DNA from: Lithospermum erythrorhizon
Taxonomy: Eukaryota; Streptophyta; Magnoliopsida; Boraginales; Boraginaceae
NCBI GenBank assembly: GCA_019722365.1
Contig: JADFUC010000905.1
Span: 39,906-103,905 of the forward strand
Length of the DNA: 64,000 nucleotides
Direction: 5' to 3'
Position numbers and translations under genes: made by a program. A model generated the notes under the pieces. That model saw only the letters and a list, made by a program, of their open reading frames with translations, was not told the DNA's origin and searched no databases. How positions within the stretch are numbered: position 1 is the first letter of the stretch; every line of letters begins with the position of its first letter. This document shows, piece after piece, positions 10,841 to 22,647 of the stretch.

Positions 10841-13800
10841 AAACTAAATCAAGATAATATTTTCAGGAAACAGAAGAGTGCCAAAGACTTATCATCATGT
10901 GTAAAAAGGTGTTGACTTGTTAAAGTTAACAAATTCCAATTTCTCTAAAATCAACATATTTATCCAAATAATGTATTAATAATGCTTTATATAACATACT
11001 TTAGTATTTAATCATCTAAATCAAGGTAAGAAAATCAATGGTCTTATTGCAGTTCAAATGTTCAATAAACACACCTAAATGAAAGTGAAGGGAATTAATT
11101 AAAGAGTTCATTGTTTGAATTAGTAAATTGTGAAAAAAATGGAAGAGAAAATCACGAAACGGTCCTTGCATGATCACATTTAATTGACGTTGCAGTATTC
11201 CTACTCTGAATTGTACATCCTGCCTGGGTGACATCCCTAAATTAATCCACATTGCCAAGAATTAATGTTTTACCAGAGTCAGTCATTTTATGTTAAATGC
11301 AATTCCTTGAAGACCATTCGGTATAATTTTAATCGACAACTTCACATCAAAAGGATCAAGTTATTTTCTAAGCATTTCAGCACTTCCGTTATTCGGACTT
11401 TTCCCAGCTTACCTTTTCCGACAATTTAGACTAAAAAGTCACTAATTAAGGCAAAAAATCATATGCTTTTGGCTCCACTGGCATTTTTAGTTTAAATTGT
11501 TCAGTGGGTTTAAAACGACCTGAAGTTGGTCGAAAGTGGCCGGTGTATCAAGAGGGTCGAAAGTGGACTCCTGAAAAGTGGGTCGGAAATTTATTGGAAT
11601 ACGGCAACATCGGGGGTCGTAATTCAATTAAAATTGTAGCATTTAACACTAAAAGGTCTTCAATATTGCATTTAACCCCAAATTGACTCAACCTCGCTGG
11701 GAATGCGTAATTACTAACACTCAAGTAATTTATTGACTAAATTAACCATGACAATTACAGATTCGAATCAAACACCAACTTATCGACTAAATCGGCTCAT
11801 GAACACCTTTAACCACTGCTGCACTTAGCCTCGATGAAACTTCTTTCTCTTTTGCAATGAACGGGTCAAAGCAAAGTAGACACCATAGAGGTTGGACCTG
11901 ATTATTACACATCAAAAGCTAAGGTCATGTACGAAGTACGTAATTATTATCAATATGAATCTCCTCAAACATTTTGAGTTGATTTTTTATGAACATACTA
12001 TATTTTAGCTTAGTATGCATATGTTCGGCCATCCATGTTTGTTGAGATATGAAATTGTTTTAATTCTAATTTATCTAGATTCAAATGATGAAAACTGATA
12101 TATAATTTTCATCTAATTCATTCATCACTGAGATATTTTTGTACATCATAAAACTTTAATTTACTCACTTTAGTATCATCAACAATGGGTTGAAGTTCTT
12201 TTAGCGAAACGAAAATTGCATCATCTGTGGATAATGTCTTGAATATGTGGTTTGTTCACGAAACCTATATATATGTGGGGTTATTGAGACCCGGACGGGA
12301 TTCACAAGACCCGATCGCAGGACTAGAAAAAAGCTATTGGACGATTGGACAGTTTGGTATCAGGACCTGAATCTGTAATTTACATTCCCATCCTAACTCA
12401 CAAATATTAACCTGAGATTTTTTTGTCACAAAACCCCATCGAGCATTGGCTGATGATTAATGCTTTATTCTTTTGTAAAGTCCCGATCTATACCTAAAAA
12501 ATATGAAAGATTCAAGATTCTCGCATTATCCTCATACAACTCTATCAATGTATATACCTCAGAATATATGTGAAAGTATATTGCTAGATAACACGTTAAA
12601 TCTATGTTGTCGTTTTCATTATGACTTTTACTGTTCTTTTGCATTGATCTTGCATCTGTTTTAACATCATTCAATAATAATATGTGAAAAAGAGTTCTCT
12701 AATAGTAGGTTCATTTCAACTTAAGTCGGAGATCTAACTTATTAATAAAATAATCAACTTATCTAAATAAAACACAAAAAAATATGGAAGTAAAGACTAC
12801 TGTTAAGTCTTTGGAGAAACTATCTTGATGGTCTAATTCTACCTCAACCCTCCTTTCTCGAAAAGTTCGTAGAGAATTTATATTATCACCGATTTTCTAC
12901 TCTCTCAAAAGTTTAGACTATATTTCCATAATCCAATGTCAAGAATGGCAAAAAGTAAATATGTGAACGGGGTTAATATTTCAGAAATTATTTTAAGATC
13001 CAACCATACACGGCAAAAGCGTGGAAGAGGAAGAAAATAAATATTTGTAAATTATTTTTGTGATTCAACCAACACGTGCTGCCAAGATATCAGCTTTACA
13101 TCTTTAATGCCTCGAATGTAATTTTACTTTATGGATTGTAATTTCACTGTTCTAATAGAGAGGCCCCGAACGATGTAATGAATGCTTTGAACTAATTTAT
13201 GCATTATTTATAAAAAAAAAGAGTCAATTTTACTAATAATTAATCTTATTTCAATATTTTTTTATTAATAGCATAAAACATGATAACACACAAGTGTGAA
13301 GTGTAAACGGAATATGAAATATTATTTAATATTATTAATCTTTTGATGTAAATAAAAAGTTAAATGAATGAATTATAATGAGAATTTGAATTAGTTCAAA
13401 TCTTCCAAACAGATTTGGGAAATTTCCAATCTTTTAGTTTGAAGAAGAAACCTATTAGACATTGCCATGTGTTGGGATTAATTTATTGTATTACATGTCT
13501 GGTGCCGACTGTTTACTAAAGGAGTAACAAAGTATGACTTATTAGCAACAATCCCAGAAGAAGCCATACTGAACAAACTATATATGGATGCTCTTCATAA
13601 AATCTAAAAGCTTTTCAATTCATTGATGTGTGAATTAAATGATAATGACTTAGGAAAATGGTGATAAACTGAAAGACTAATTATACATCAATTCAAGTTG
13701 GTCAAGAACCGTTGGACTCGTTGCAAACGAGACTGGAACTCTTTGCTTCCGTAATGAGATTATTGTCAAGTTTCCCATTGGTTTTCTATCCAGTTACGGA

Positions 13801-14622
13801 GTACAAAAATAGTCAAACGTGGTTGACAGTAGTTGGATAATGGTGGTTTGCATTTTGCAATAATGAATAATATTGTCAAGTTTGAACAGACGAAAAGCCA
13901 GAATCTAATAGTAATGTTGTACAAAAATATCATTTTATTTCTGTAGACATTGAAAATTTATTACAAAAATAATTAAATTGATTAAGAAGAATTAATCACC
14001 ATCTAAGGGTCGAGCCACTCAAAAAAATGTCACGTGGGTCAATAGGGTTCTCGATTAAACCATAACCAAGTCAAACCCTTGAACGAACGAGGGTTCCCAA
14101 AAATCAAGCTTCTCCCTAGAATTAATCAAAGTAAAAAAATAGGGGTTTCATTAATTAACCCCAAAGTCGAACTCGAAATAGGGTTTCCAGATAGCCCTCG
14201 CGACAAATGGTAATTAAAATAGGGCTTGAAAACCCCTAATTTTATTGATTAAAATCGCCATGGGACCGGGGTTTAAAATCTACATTAATTAACCTCAAAA
14301 TGAAGAATCTAAAATCACGGGTTTAAATTGAAGACTCCAAATTTATGTGGTTCAAAATCATACAAAAAGTCACAGGTCCAAAATCAAAGACCTTAAGTCG
14401 CTACGGCAAAATCAAGGCTCCAAAAATATAAAACGTTTTTGACCTGCAGTTAATCCTGAACCCGTTGCCTCAAAAATACGCACCTAAAATTGATACTCTG
14501 GCCACCAAGTAATTCTCCTAAATCTCCGACGGCCCGTATCTTCGCTTCAAAATTAAAAAAAGCCAAATCGCGATCCACCTGAATCAAACTGCTAATCGTG
14601 TTAAAGATTTGAGGCCCAACAC

Positions 14623-14631
14623 CTATAAATA
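14623..14631 (+). promoter_or_regulatory. TATA box of T LTR copy 1
   Basis: The sequence ctataaata is followed by a C/A-rich leader. The second T copy has cataaata in the same relative place (48145-48152), which supports a conserved promoter position. Confidence 0.45.
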
Positions 14632-15639
14632 ATTCCCCCTTATTGGCCGAAAATAGTTAATTCATCAACAATTTCACAACATTCCACCACCAAAATACAC
14701 AAAAGAACCCCTGAGAAAATACTGAGAACGATCTCTGAAATTTCTTTGGGTTAAATATTTTAAAACCACTAGCGCAACCCCACATGGTGGCTGGAAAACA
14801 CCTGTGGCCAAACAAAGGCTCCTCAAATTGCTGATATCAGGACAAACACACACTTCTTCAAGCCAGTTAGCACCCAATGAGAATCGGGACGTAGTTTCTC
14901 AAGAACGCTCAATATTCGTGATTGCCACGTAGCCCCGATTATTGAAAATCCTGGATGAACACCGATAAATTTCAGTTCGATTCATCAAATCCCGCATAAA
15001 GGATTAAACCGAACGCTCACCCCTATCCGATTCTAGGCGTGAAACACCGCTAAGGCTCCTCCAGTTGATCAAGATCATCAATGCGTCAAACGCTCCACCT
15101 TGATATCGATCATCATTACAAGAATGTTCGGCATGCCAGCCAGTAGCAAAAGCCTGGGTCGGCGCTACTCGTGCTCATATCAAGTCCCAAGCGAGGCCAA
15201 TCTCACCAAGCACTCCACTGGTCATATCCTCAAGTCGCATTCTCAAATGTTGTGTTAAGGTCAGAGGTACAAGCAAAGCACGCACGCCGGCTTCAACACT
15301 TGCTTCCTATCACTCCATACAAATGCCTCGGAGTCCCATTCCAAATCATGTCACATCATGGCACTAAGTTCCATCGTTATAAGCCTTTCAAGCTTCATAG
15401 CCCACCACAAAAACGGAGCACCAAATCCCAAAGTCCCACTGAAGGCAAGCTCCCACCAATGTACTCAAAGAAGTCCCACACCGCAAACGCCAGCAAGTCT
15501 ATCAAGTCTGAAGTAGACCGGAGATCAAGTCCAAGACCCAAGATCAAGTCCATACGGGCAAACACGAATACGCTATGCCCCGAATTTAGACCATATCCAA
15601 GTCTAGACCAGTCTCAAGTCCATCAAGACCAGGACGCAT

Positions 15640-15905
15640 ATCCAGCTTGTAGAGCTCCTATCCAAATCAAATCAAATCAAATCAAGTTCAAGCTCAAGTC
15701 AAGCTCAAGTTTTTTTTTTTTTTTTTAAATCCACCCACCGCCTCTACACGAGAATCGAACTCAGACTTCTAAGTCACTGGAAGGCCTTTCTAACCACTAG
15801 GCCATTCAATGTTCTCAAGTCAAGCTCAAGTTCAAATCAAATCAAATCAAGCTCATATCAAGCTTCTATCAAGACCCAAATCAAGTCAAGTTACAAGTCG
15901 AATCT
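15640..15905 (+). repeat. CAAGTC / CAAATC simple-repeat tract, split by a SINE
   Basis: Short units (caagtc, caagctc, aaatc) repeat on both sides of the SINE at 15710-15813. A matching tract occurs in T copy 2 at 48660-48945, so it belongs to the LTR. Confidence 0.7.
15710..15813 (-). mobile_element. tRNA-derived SINE with 17-bp target duplication
   Basis: Read on the minus strand, the element has a box A (ggcctagtggttag, 15803-15790) and a box B (gagttcgattctc, 15762-15750) at tRNA-like spacing. A short body and 17 A residues follow (T run 15710-15726). It is flanked by identical 17-base direct repeats ctcaagtcaagctcaag at 15693-15709 and 15814-15830, as left by target-primed insertion. The host sequence is itself made of CAAGTC-type repeats, so part of the duplication could be coincidental, but both copies sit exactly at the element ends. 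The internal boxes would act as a polymerase III promoter if intact. Confidence 0.8.
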
Positions 15906-15960
15906 CACAAATCACAAGAATGCTTAGATCCATGAATTGATACGATCCTCTTTGATTTGG

Positions 15961-18095
15961 ATAAAACCCCGTGTATCGAGGAATTTTCATGTAGCCATTT
16001 TTATTTTGTACCCTCTATCATAAATAATAAAAATTCTTCTTTGCATTATAATTTCATAAAGAAAATAATGGAAATTTTAACTTAACGAAATGTGGATGCA
16101 GTATGGTTTGAGTCAATTTTTAACACTAGTCAAGACTGCCGTACGTTGCACATTTCAAAAAATGGTATAGAAATTAATTATTTTTCATAATTTAATTTTG
16201 CAACTTCCTCGCTAAATAAGTCAATAAATGATAAAATAAAATAATAAGAAGTTTAATTAAATCATTGTGTCTTTCATTCATTTATAGAAAATAAGTTAAA
16301 ATAACATCATTACTAACCGTTCTAAAAGTATCTCTTTCTAAAAAAGTTACACGACAATAATTTTGATAAACAAACTACACAAGATGGCTTTTATTCTTTT
16401 CATTAATATAGTCCTATATATTATATATACCTCATGTATGGATTTTAAATAATTTTTTTGATGTTTTTAATTTGTTTTGATAAAAGTTAAAGTTAATAAT
16501 GTTCAAGTTAGTATTAGAATATAAAATTATTTATGGTAACTATTTAAATAAATAAATTATATTGATTATTTATGTCAAACATGAAAGTAGAAAAATAAGG
16601 CTCCAACGGACACAAAGTGTGCTCAAATGAATTATCCACGTACGCTCTGTATATTTGTTTTCTAATCCGATGTGCACCGTGTATCTTTAGTTAGATAACG
16701 AATATGTGTTGCGCTCGTTGGTTTCGTAAACGAGCATGCCCAATGTTGGTTGGCTCGCCAATGAATGTGAACTATGTTCTGGTTTCTAAACGGCAGTGCG
16801 TATATCGCTTTGACAACTCGCGGCAGCGTGTTTGTTGGTTTTTTTTTTTCGATGCTTACACGCTGGCTTTCTGCTTCCAAATTTATTCAGATTTTTTATT
16901 GGGAGGCTCATCATGATCAAAGTGCCGACAACTTGATCGCACCTTATCGAGCTAGGATGGACCACTACAATACAATCATGAATGCGCGTAAATTAGGGGA
17001 TAGGAAATAATATGTTATTTTCATAAGATGTAATATGTTGTAATGTTTCTTTTTTCTAGTTTAGTTGAACATTTATCTAGCTTAGGTTGATTTTGTTACT
17101 TGTTTGTACTCATACTGTGTTAGACCTATACATAGTGGAACACAAAGGGAATCTTGAACGAAATATACTAAGAATGAATTAAACTTAGGCCCAACCAAGA
17201 TAACTTTTTTTTTGTATCTTTTACTTCAATTAATAATAATTAATAATGATTAATTAACTAATAATTGATAGAAAAAATTGAAAATAATAAATTAATAATA
17301 TATAATAAATTTAATAATATATAATTAAGTAATAATTACAATTAGTAATAATTAATAATATGTTAATATTAATTAATAATTTATCGAAAAATTGAATAAT
17401 AAAGTTTATCAAATCGCTTTATATATCCATCGGCGTCATGTATAAGCACTTAACGGATGCGCACTCAGACGTTGGAATGTTAAATGAGTACACTATAAAA
17501 AAAATTATTAACTTTGATTCCAACATGGCTCAGATGTTGATGAAATAATTACGCGTTGCATAATGTCATTAAGGTAAAAATAGGTACAAGTTTGTGGTCA
17601 CAAATAGTTTCTTCCCTTTATGGTCGAAAAGATAATGAACTTCTATCGAGTTGGAATATTCAAAGCTGACTTCCATTTCAAATCATCAATGATAGATGGT
17701 TTATGGCTTCAAAATTGAAGGATGATGCGATAGAACAGATTTCATGAATAATTTGATTAGTTCTCTTGTAATATTCTTTGCTCTCCTCATCCCTCCCCTA
17801 TTATTATTATTAATTATTATTCGAATTCTTAATATATATAAATATGAGTTTAATTAGATTTCATTTTATAGAGTAGATAATTAGTAATTCAAAATTGTAA
17901 TTATTTAGTAATTCAAAATTAGGAATTAGTAAAGTTACTTTCTATATGAATAAACTAATAATTAGGTACCATTTGAACGAATTAGTTCTCGAGCATTTAA
18001 CACTCAACCTTTCACGCCAAGCAATTTAAATATTAATTCATATTTATCTTGTCCTAATGTTAATTTTTAATTTTTCTTTATTTGCATGTGCATAT
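15961..18095. other. AT-rich spacer, no recognised gene
   Basis: Mostly AT-rich DNA. From 16704 to 17010 the composition is less biased, and one frame ends with residues QSADNLIAPYRARMDHYNTI before a stop at 17010. Possible polyadenylation-type sequence follows, which would fit the 3' end of an old coding sequence, but I do not recognise the family. The stretch 17205-17405 is almost pure A/T with ATT/AAT runs. Confidence 0.4.
17205..17405. repeat. Near-pure A/T tract with AAT/ATT runs
   Basis: Interspersed taat/attaat units such as ttaataataattaataatg and aataatatataat give a low-complexity segment with very few G or C bases. Confidence 0.75.
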
Positions 18096-18230
18096 TGTTG
18101 GAAATCAATAGTTATTGGTTTCCATTTATTATGCCCGCCATATGCGATAATTATTGTAACAATTATTTACAAGTCTAGTTAAACGTGATTCAGAAACCTA
18201 AATATCCAACTCAGAGTAATTGTAATTACT
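18096..18230 (+). mobile_element. 5' fragment of C1 LTR
   Basis: It starts tgttggaaatcaatag at 18096. The first ~130 bases match the start of the C1 copies at 22648 and 7760 (ccatttattatgcccgc, then ataattattgtaacaatt). Homology then fades, so this is a truncated LTR. Confidence 0.6.
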
Positions 18231-18724
18231 AATTGTAATTCGACTTTTTATATGTTGTGAGACGTAAGCGATTGAAATAGAATGGTTTAGAAGGAGGTCG
18301 AATAAGGGATTATTTTTAAGACGTGAGTGATGCTCCAAAGTCTTTTCACTCCTTTAGTTTTTTTCAATGATAAAATTTAACTACAAATTATTATTATTAT
18401 TATATTTTTTATAATTACAATTTATGCTCATTAGAAAATAATTTTATTTTCTTGACACTTTTATTATCATTAAAAATTATTTATATATGATTAAAGTTTG
18501 ATTTAAATGAAAATATTATATAAGAAATTAAATGGAAGGAGTAATTTTCATTAACCTTATTTGTTTTTCATTTTCTTTTAATTTTAAAGAACTCTCAGAT
18601 TGACGCGCATGTGACGTTATTTTATGCTCCTTCACCTTTTGTGGTTCGAGGGTCATCTTTTCATTTTGCCTTTGTCTTCTTTCTCAATAAGACGGAGGCG
18701 GAAGACTAAAACCTTGCAAGGCCA
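18231..18724. other. Spacer before the LINE, nothing recognised
   Basis: AT-rich, with a short ATT microsatellite near 18388. No coding signal. The true 5' end of the LINE may lie in the last part of this interval. Confidence 0.4.
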
Positions 18725-18739
18725 ACTGCTGGGCGGAAG

Positions 18740-19560
18740 AGGAAGAGAAAATGGACGAAAGGAGGAGGATATCATGTAGGGGATTTACATATGTTTGGCT
18801 AGTATGTGATCAAGGTGCATGCCACCACCAAGAACCTCGAAAGTGTTAGCCTCAAGGGACTCTCTCCTTAGCAATGTCGTAAAAGCATTGAATTTGGAAG
18901 GAGCCAAGTGAGTAGGTTAACATGCATATTTTCCATGCTTTCTCCCATCGGGTTGTGTGAGATGCAGGTGCTTAATGGGTGGGGCCTCGTGCTTTGAAAA
19001 TAACTTAACGCCTACGCACTCCACGGAGGCGGAAAGAATTGGAGGCGACAAGTTTCATTGTCCTGCTGGTCCGTATGGGTCTCCTAATCGAATGCTTTAC
19101 TAGGACGGTAAAGGTTAAATGTGATTCCTTTAAGGAGTTGGTCAGTGGAATGGTGTATAAGGAGCAGATATCCAAAGTTGCTCGCTTAAGGATTAGCAAT
19201 GGATGTCTCTGTTCCCTTGAGGAGATTGCACACCGGCGTTGGCAGTTCAAGGGGTTGATCTCATATCCAATGCTTCACCTTGAATGTCTCCATGCAAGTG
19301 GAGGACTCCGCCAATGCTAGTGAAGCTGGATGCACACATTTAAGCCCAAACGAATGGAGATGAATCGCTGAAAGACACGCTTATGAACACCTTCAATATT
19401 TTTGAGGTCCAACTTTACAAAGAACGGGTCGCTAACACCTGTGACATGACTCCTATCATATTTAAGGCCCAAAAGGCCAAGCAAAAAGAGGTCTTCCCCT
19501 AAGTCCAACAAAGGGGATAGAGTCAAGATCAACCAAAGGAGTTAAGGACAAGGTGTCGAC
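18740..19560 (+). pseudogene. LINE ORF1 (DUF4283-type RNA-binding protein) remnant
   Basis: Weak but ordered similarity to the DUF4283 region of plant LINE ORF1. In particular, a stretch near 18965-19005 reads MGGASCFENNL, where family members have a GGPW.F(D/E)N(N/H)L motif. Several frame changes are needed, and frames on both strands overlap here. Its role in an intact element would be binding LINE RNA. The assignment leans on the better-supported endonuclease immediately downstream in the same orientation. Confidence 0.45.
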
Positions 19561-19743
19561 TTTTATCTTCTGGGAAAGACCGAGGCCTAAAGCCTACTCA
19601 GCTTAAAGCTTACTCCCTAGGTTGCACATTGCATACTTAGTGGGATAGGAATGCATGTGGTTGGTGAAGACTGAAGGTTAAGATGAGCCAGGAGAGTGTG
19701 GTTTGGTTGAGGGCAAAAGCCTAACTCGGGGTTAGAACGGCGC

Positions 19744-20237
19744 ATGCCTCGCCGGTTTAGCCTTGCCGACAGCCATGAGTTGCTTAAGTTGAACCGCCAG
19801 CTCGCATCCCCGATAGCGAGGACGCTTCACCATTTGTTGAAACAAAAGAGGCCTAAATTGGTGTTTTTAATTGAAATGAAATCAAGTGTACGCAGAGGGA
19901 TAATATTAAATCATAAGTTGAAAATGGAAACGGATCAGATAGTGGAGCCTTTGTAGATAGACAATGGGGGCTTGTTCTCCTCGTACAAGACATGTGCGGT
20001 CGAGGTCATGAGCCACTTACACCATTATGGTGCTGATGAAGGTGTTGAGGTTATGGGTTTTATGGCCATCACGTTGATGGCATCATGAAGTTTTCTTGGG
20101 AATTATTGAGGTACGCGAGGTAGACGCCGTGGCTTCATACCATTTACTTCGACGAAGTGGTTGCCAAGCAGAGTTTCAGGGTCTCATTGAGGCAACATTG
20201 GCAAATTCAACAATTTTGATCCGCGATAGATGGTTCA
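19744..20237 (+). pseudogene. LINE ORF2, endonuclease N-terminal part
   Basis: The frame from 19744 reads RPKLVFLIEMKSSVRR, matching the plant LINE apurinic endonuclease signature (P.LVFL.ETK). The glutamate expected in ETK is kept as EMK. Further on, in another frame near 20050-20110, FYGHHVDGIMKFSWELLRY matches the next conserved block (FYGHP......W.LL..L). The frame is broken by stops. An intact protein would nick target DNA for reverse transcription. The text ends abruptly at the start of LTR G3. Confidence 0.75.
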
Positions 20238-21790
20238 TGTAATAACCATTCCCTGCTAATCTCGATAATATTATTAATTTGTAAAATTTATTTGAGCCGA
20301 ATTATACTTATAATTTAGTAGTAGCTGGGACAATTCGAAGTTAAGTTAGATCGCTCACTGCTCGACAACTCGATTCGCTTTGATTCGCACAAACTCTGTG
20401 GCGGTTTTTTTTTACTTAAGTGTTAAGTCATTCATCTTTCATAACACCAAAACACAACATCTCCTTCCTTCTCTAAGCTCGCCTAGATCCTCTCGAGCAA
20501 AACAAGATTTTTCTTCTATTTCTTCTCTTTGTTGCTAATAAAGATCCTCAAGTTGATTATTAAGGTTTCCCAACGCTTTCCTACTAATTCGAGGTATGAA
20601 AATGTAGTTTTGCTGATTTTAAGGTTGACTTTTGCTGACTTTTACATAACTCCAATTATATGATGATTCTAAGTTTGTTATGGATGCTATGATGTATATA
20701 AGTTTATGAATTCATGAAAGTTAGAGGTTGTTTGAGGATGTTATGGTCGTTAACTTTTCTAAAGTTTCTGTTGACTTTTTTGGTTGATATTTTTATAAGA
20801 CTTAAATGTGTAGGAGTTTAATTGGGCCTTTTATTCTAGAACGCAAGTATAGTAGTAGGTTTTGAATATACTTTCTGGTGTTTTGTTAGGCGCGATCGCA
20901 GCAAGTGCTACCGTGATCGGTGTTTTTAAAGTTTTGTGGTATTAAAGTAGAAAGTAGTACTTATCTCACGGGTGTTACTTCACGCATTTACTTTAAATTG
21001 TGTGAATGTCGTTGTAGTATGATTATGTGTGAATAGTACATGTTCTGTAGTATTATTATGTGGTATGATTATGTGGAGAATGTTATACGTAATGGTTGTA
21101 CGACATAAAGCATTTATTCACAGGATAATTTATTATGATTATGTGATTATATTCTCACGGCGTCCAAGTGTGATAGCTTGAACTCCAAACTTATATTTCT
21201 CGATTGTGGCCTTGCCGGGCACCGTAGTACTTCTGGCCTTGCTCACTTCAAGATTTCGTGGCCTTGTCGGTGGTTGTAATTGATTTACATCGCGAGATGT
21301 TTTAGTCAAGGCTGGGATATTGTTTGGGAACAGAGTAGGTAGCTTGTCGAGTGCTGGTTGAGTTATGCGTGACTTTGAGGTGACTTGAGTATTAGGATTT
21401 GACCCTATGTTGATGACAGGGTTGCGTGACTCTCCTTCCTTGCAAAAGTTGTGTGGCCGAGATCCTCACAAATTCTTACTTTTTGACGTTGTCAACCGAT
21501 TTTGATTGTTGTACTTATTTTCAAAACTTTAGCCTTGTCGGCAATTATTATTTTTGTATTATAGATACTGCATTTCTTACTCTCGCTGTAGCCTGCCTAT
21601 TATCATTTCCTTTTATTTGGGATATGTTGTATATATATATATATATACGAGTCGTTGGTTAGATATCATCCGGATGGATTTTAAATTTTAAATCGATTAT
21701 TTTGAGAATATTATTAGAAATCAAATTTTTGGATGAACGAAGTCATGAAACTCAGTCGCCCATCGCTTTGGCGACTTCCGTGGGTGGCCG
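20238..21790 (+). mobile_element. Family G LTR copy 3, solo insertion in the LINE
   Basis: It starts tgtaataaccattccctgct at 20238 and follows the G LTR consensus order. The leader has gagccgaatt and the ctcgacaactcgattcg block, then the middle with tgtgtgaatg and the gtggccttg repeats, then the tail with gggatatgttgtatata and ttggatgaacga. It lacks about 670 bases present in copy 4 (about 58490-59175), including the minisatellite. Flanked on both sides by LINE ORF2 sequence, with no gag-pol, so it is a solo LTR left by recombination. The 3' edge is approximate. Confidence 0.8.
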
Positions 21791-22647
21791 ATTGGGGACG
21801 GTCAGCATTGGGGTCTACGCTGATACTGGGTTTCGAGGGGGGGCGTAGGTCTGTTTACTTGTCTACATGCGCCCATCCGCACGGTGAAGTATGTACCGAC
21901 AAGGCAACATTTCCGTGGTTCGACAAAGGGGCAATAAACATGGAGGTGAAACATTCAAATTGCAACCAATCGCACCATGTTCTTTTTTTGCTCACTGGCA
22001 TCTTCGTTGGGACAAAAGAGCCATCGGTTCCGGGACATTTGAAGAACAATGGTGTCAATTTGATGGGCGCAGCGAATCCAAGAGGAGCGTTGGGATCGAG
22101 TTCGAAACAAAACAAGGTACGGGTTCTGATAATCCTATAAGGACAAGTGGCGGGTAGCTTAAAATGGTGGAAAAAGACCAACGGTGTTCCTGTGGGCGAT
22201 CAAGCGTCTATCAAGAGAGAGTAAAGTAGGGAAGTCGTGTAGAGTTGTCAAATCAGACGGGCCGGGCTTAGGTTGGAAATTTATTGGAAGCAAAGGTCGA
22301 TCATATCATTCATGGAGGTGTACTACCTTCTTCCTAGTCCGGCACAATCGACATATGCTCAAGCAAATTGGGGCCTGACGCAGGGAAAGGGCATACCTCC
22401 TTATAAAAATATTCGTGAAATTGCGTGAGTTTACAAGGGGCTTTTCTCAGCAGATCCTAACATAGCAAATCCTGAGGATGTGGTGGGGCGGATTCGAATA
22501 GTGGTGACAACTGATATGGTGGTTGTTTTGAACCGGTTGTTCTCGGGCATGGAGGTTACACGAGTAGTACGATGAAATCACCTGGTCTTGATAGGATGTC
22601 GGTTATCTTCTGTCAAAGATATTGGGTGTCAGGGAGATGGTTCTCGA
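21791..22647 (+). pseudogene. LINE ORF2, endonuclease end and reverse-transcriptase start
   Basis: Near 21960-22080 one frame reads IAPCSFFAHWHLRWDKRAI then TFEEQWCQ, like the SDH.PL...FRFEEMW end of the endonuclease. Then EIYWKQRS (22287) matches the WKQRSR block. YKGLFSADPNIANPEDVVG (about 22430) matches the region before the polymerase, and MKSPGLDRMSVIFCQRYW (22571-22624) matches the K.PG.DG....F.(Q/K)..W motif. Several frame changes occur. The sequence then breaks at the C1 LTR start. Confidence 0.8.

Larger units (their letters stand above)
8951..14019. other. Anonymous AT-rich DNA, no recognised gene
   Basis: About 5 kb with only short frames. A 76-codon minus frame at 9216-9446 has fairly balanced composition, but I do not recognise it. 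Minus frames at 11016-11258 and 12465-12674 and a plus frame at 11504-11686 are likewise unrecognised. An oligo(A) run near 13210 follows 'gcattatttat' and could be the tail of a retrocopy, but nothing upstream identifies one. The foldback at 10629-10840 and the hairpin at 10283-10326 are listed separately. Confidence 0.5.
14020..15960 (+). mobile_element. LTR-like repeat, family T copy 1
   Basis: Homologous in order to 47690-49025. Both start with a 'cacgtgggtcaatagggtt' / 'catgtggcgattagggttt' block, carry a TATA box (ctataaata at 14623 here), then a leader, then a tract of CAAGTC repeats. The layout of promoter, leader and simple-repeat 3' half, with no coding interior, suggests a solo or truncated LTR of a retroelement. 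Ends are approximate and no TG...CA pair can be fixed. The 185-codon frame at 15171-15728 lies inside and is not a gene. Its product is low complexity, and its terminal poly-Phe comes from the SINE poly(T). Confidence 0.5.

Noticed and set aside
15171..15728. 185-codon plus-strand ORF
   Set aside because: Lies in the T LTR, is built from CAAGTC-type repeats (Ser/Lys/Pro-rich) and ends in poly-Phe encoded by the SINE poly(T). No family resemblance.
16704..17010. Host gene 3' end
   Set aside because: The frame end looks plausible, but there is no recognisable domain, upstream exon or clear polyadenylation signal, so it is kept only as a remark in the spacer.
21733..22181. Three overlapping ORFs on both strands
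   Set aside because: They are pieces of LINE ORF2 in shifting frames and their antisense shadows, not separate genes.
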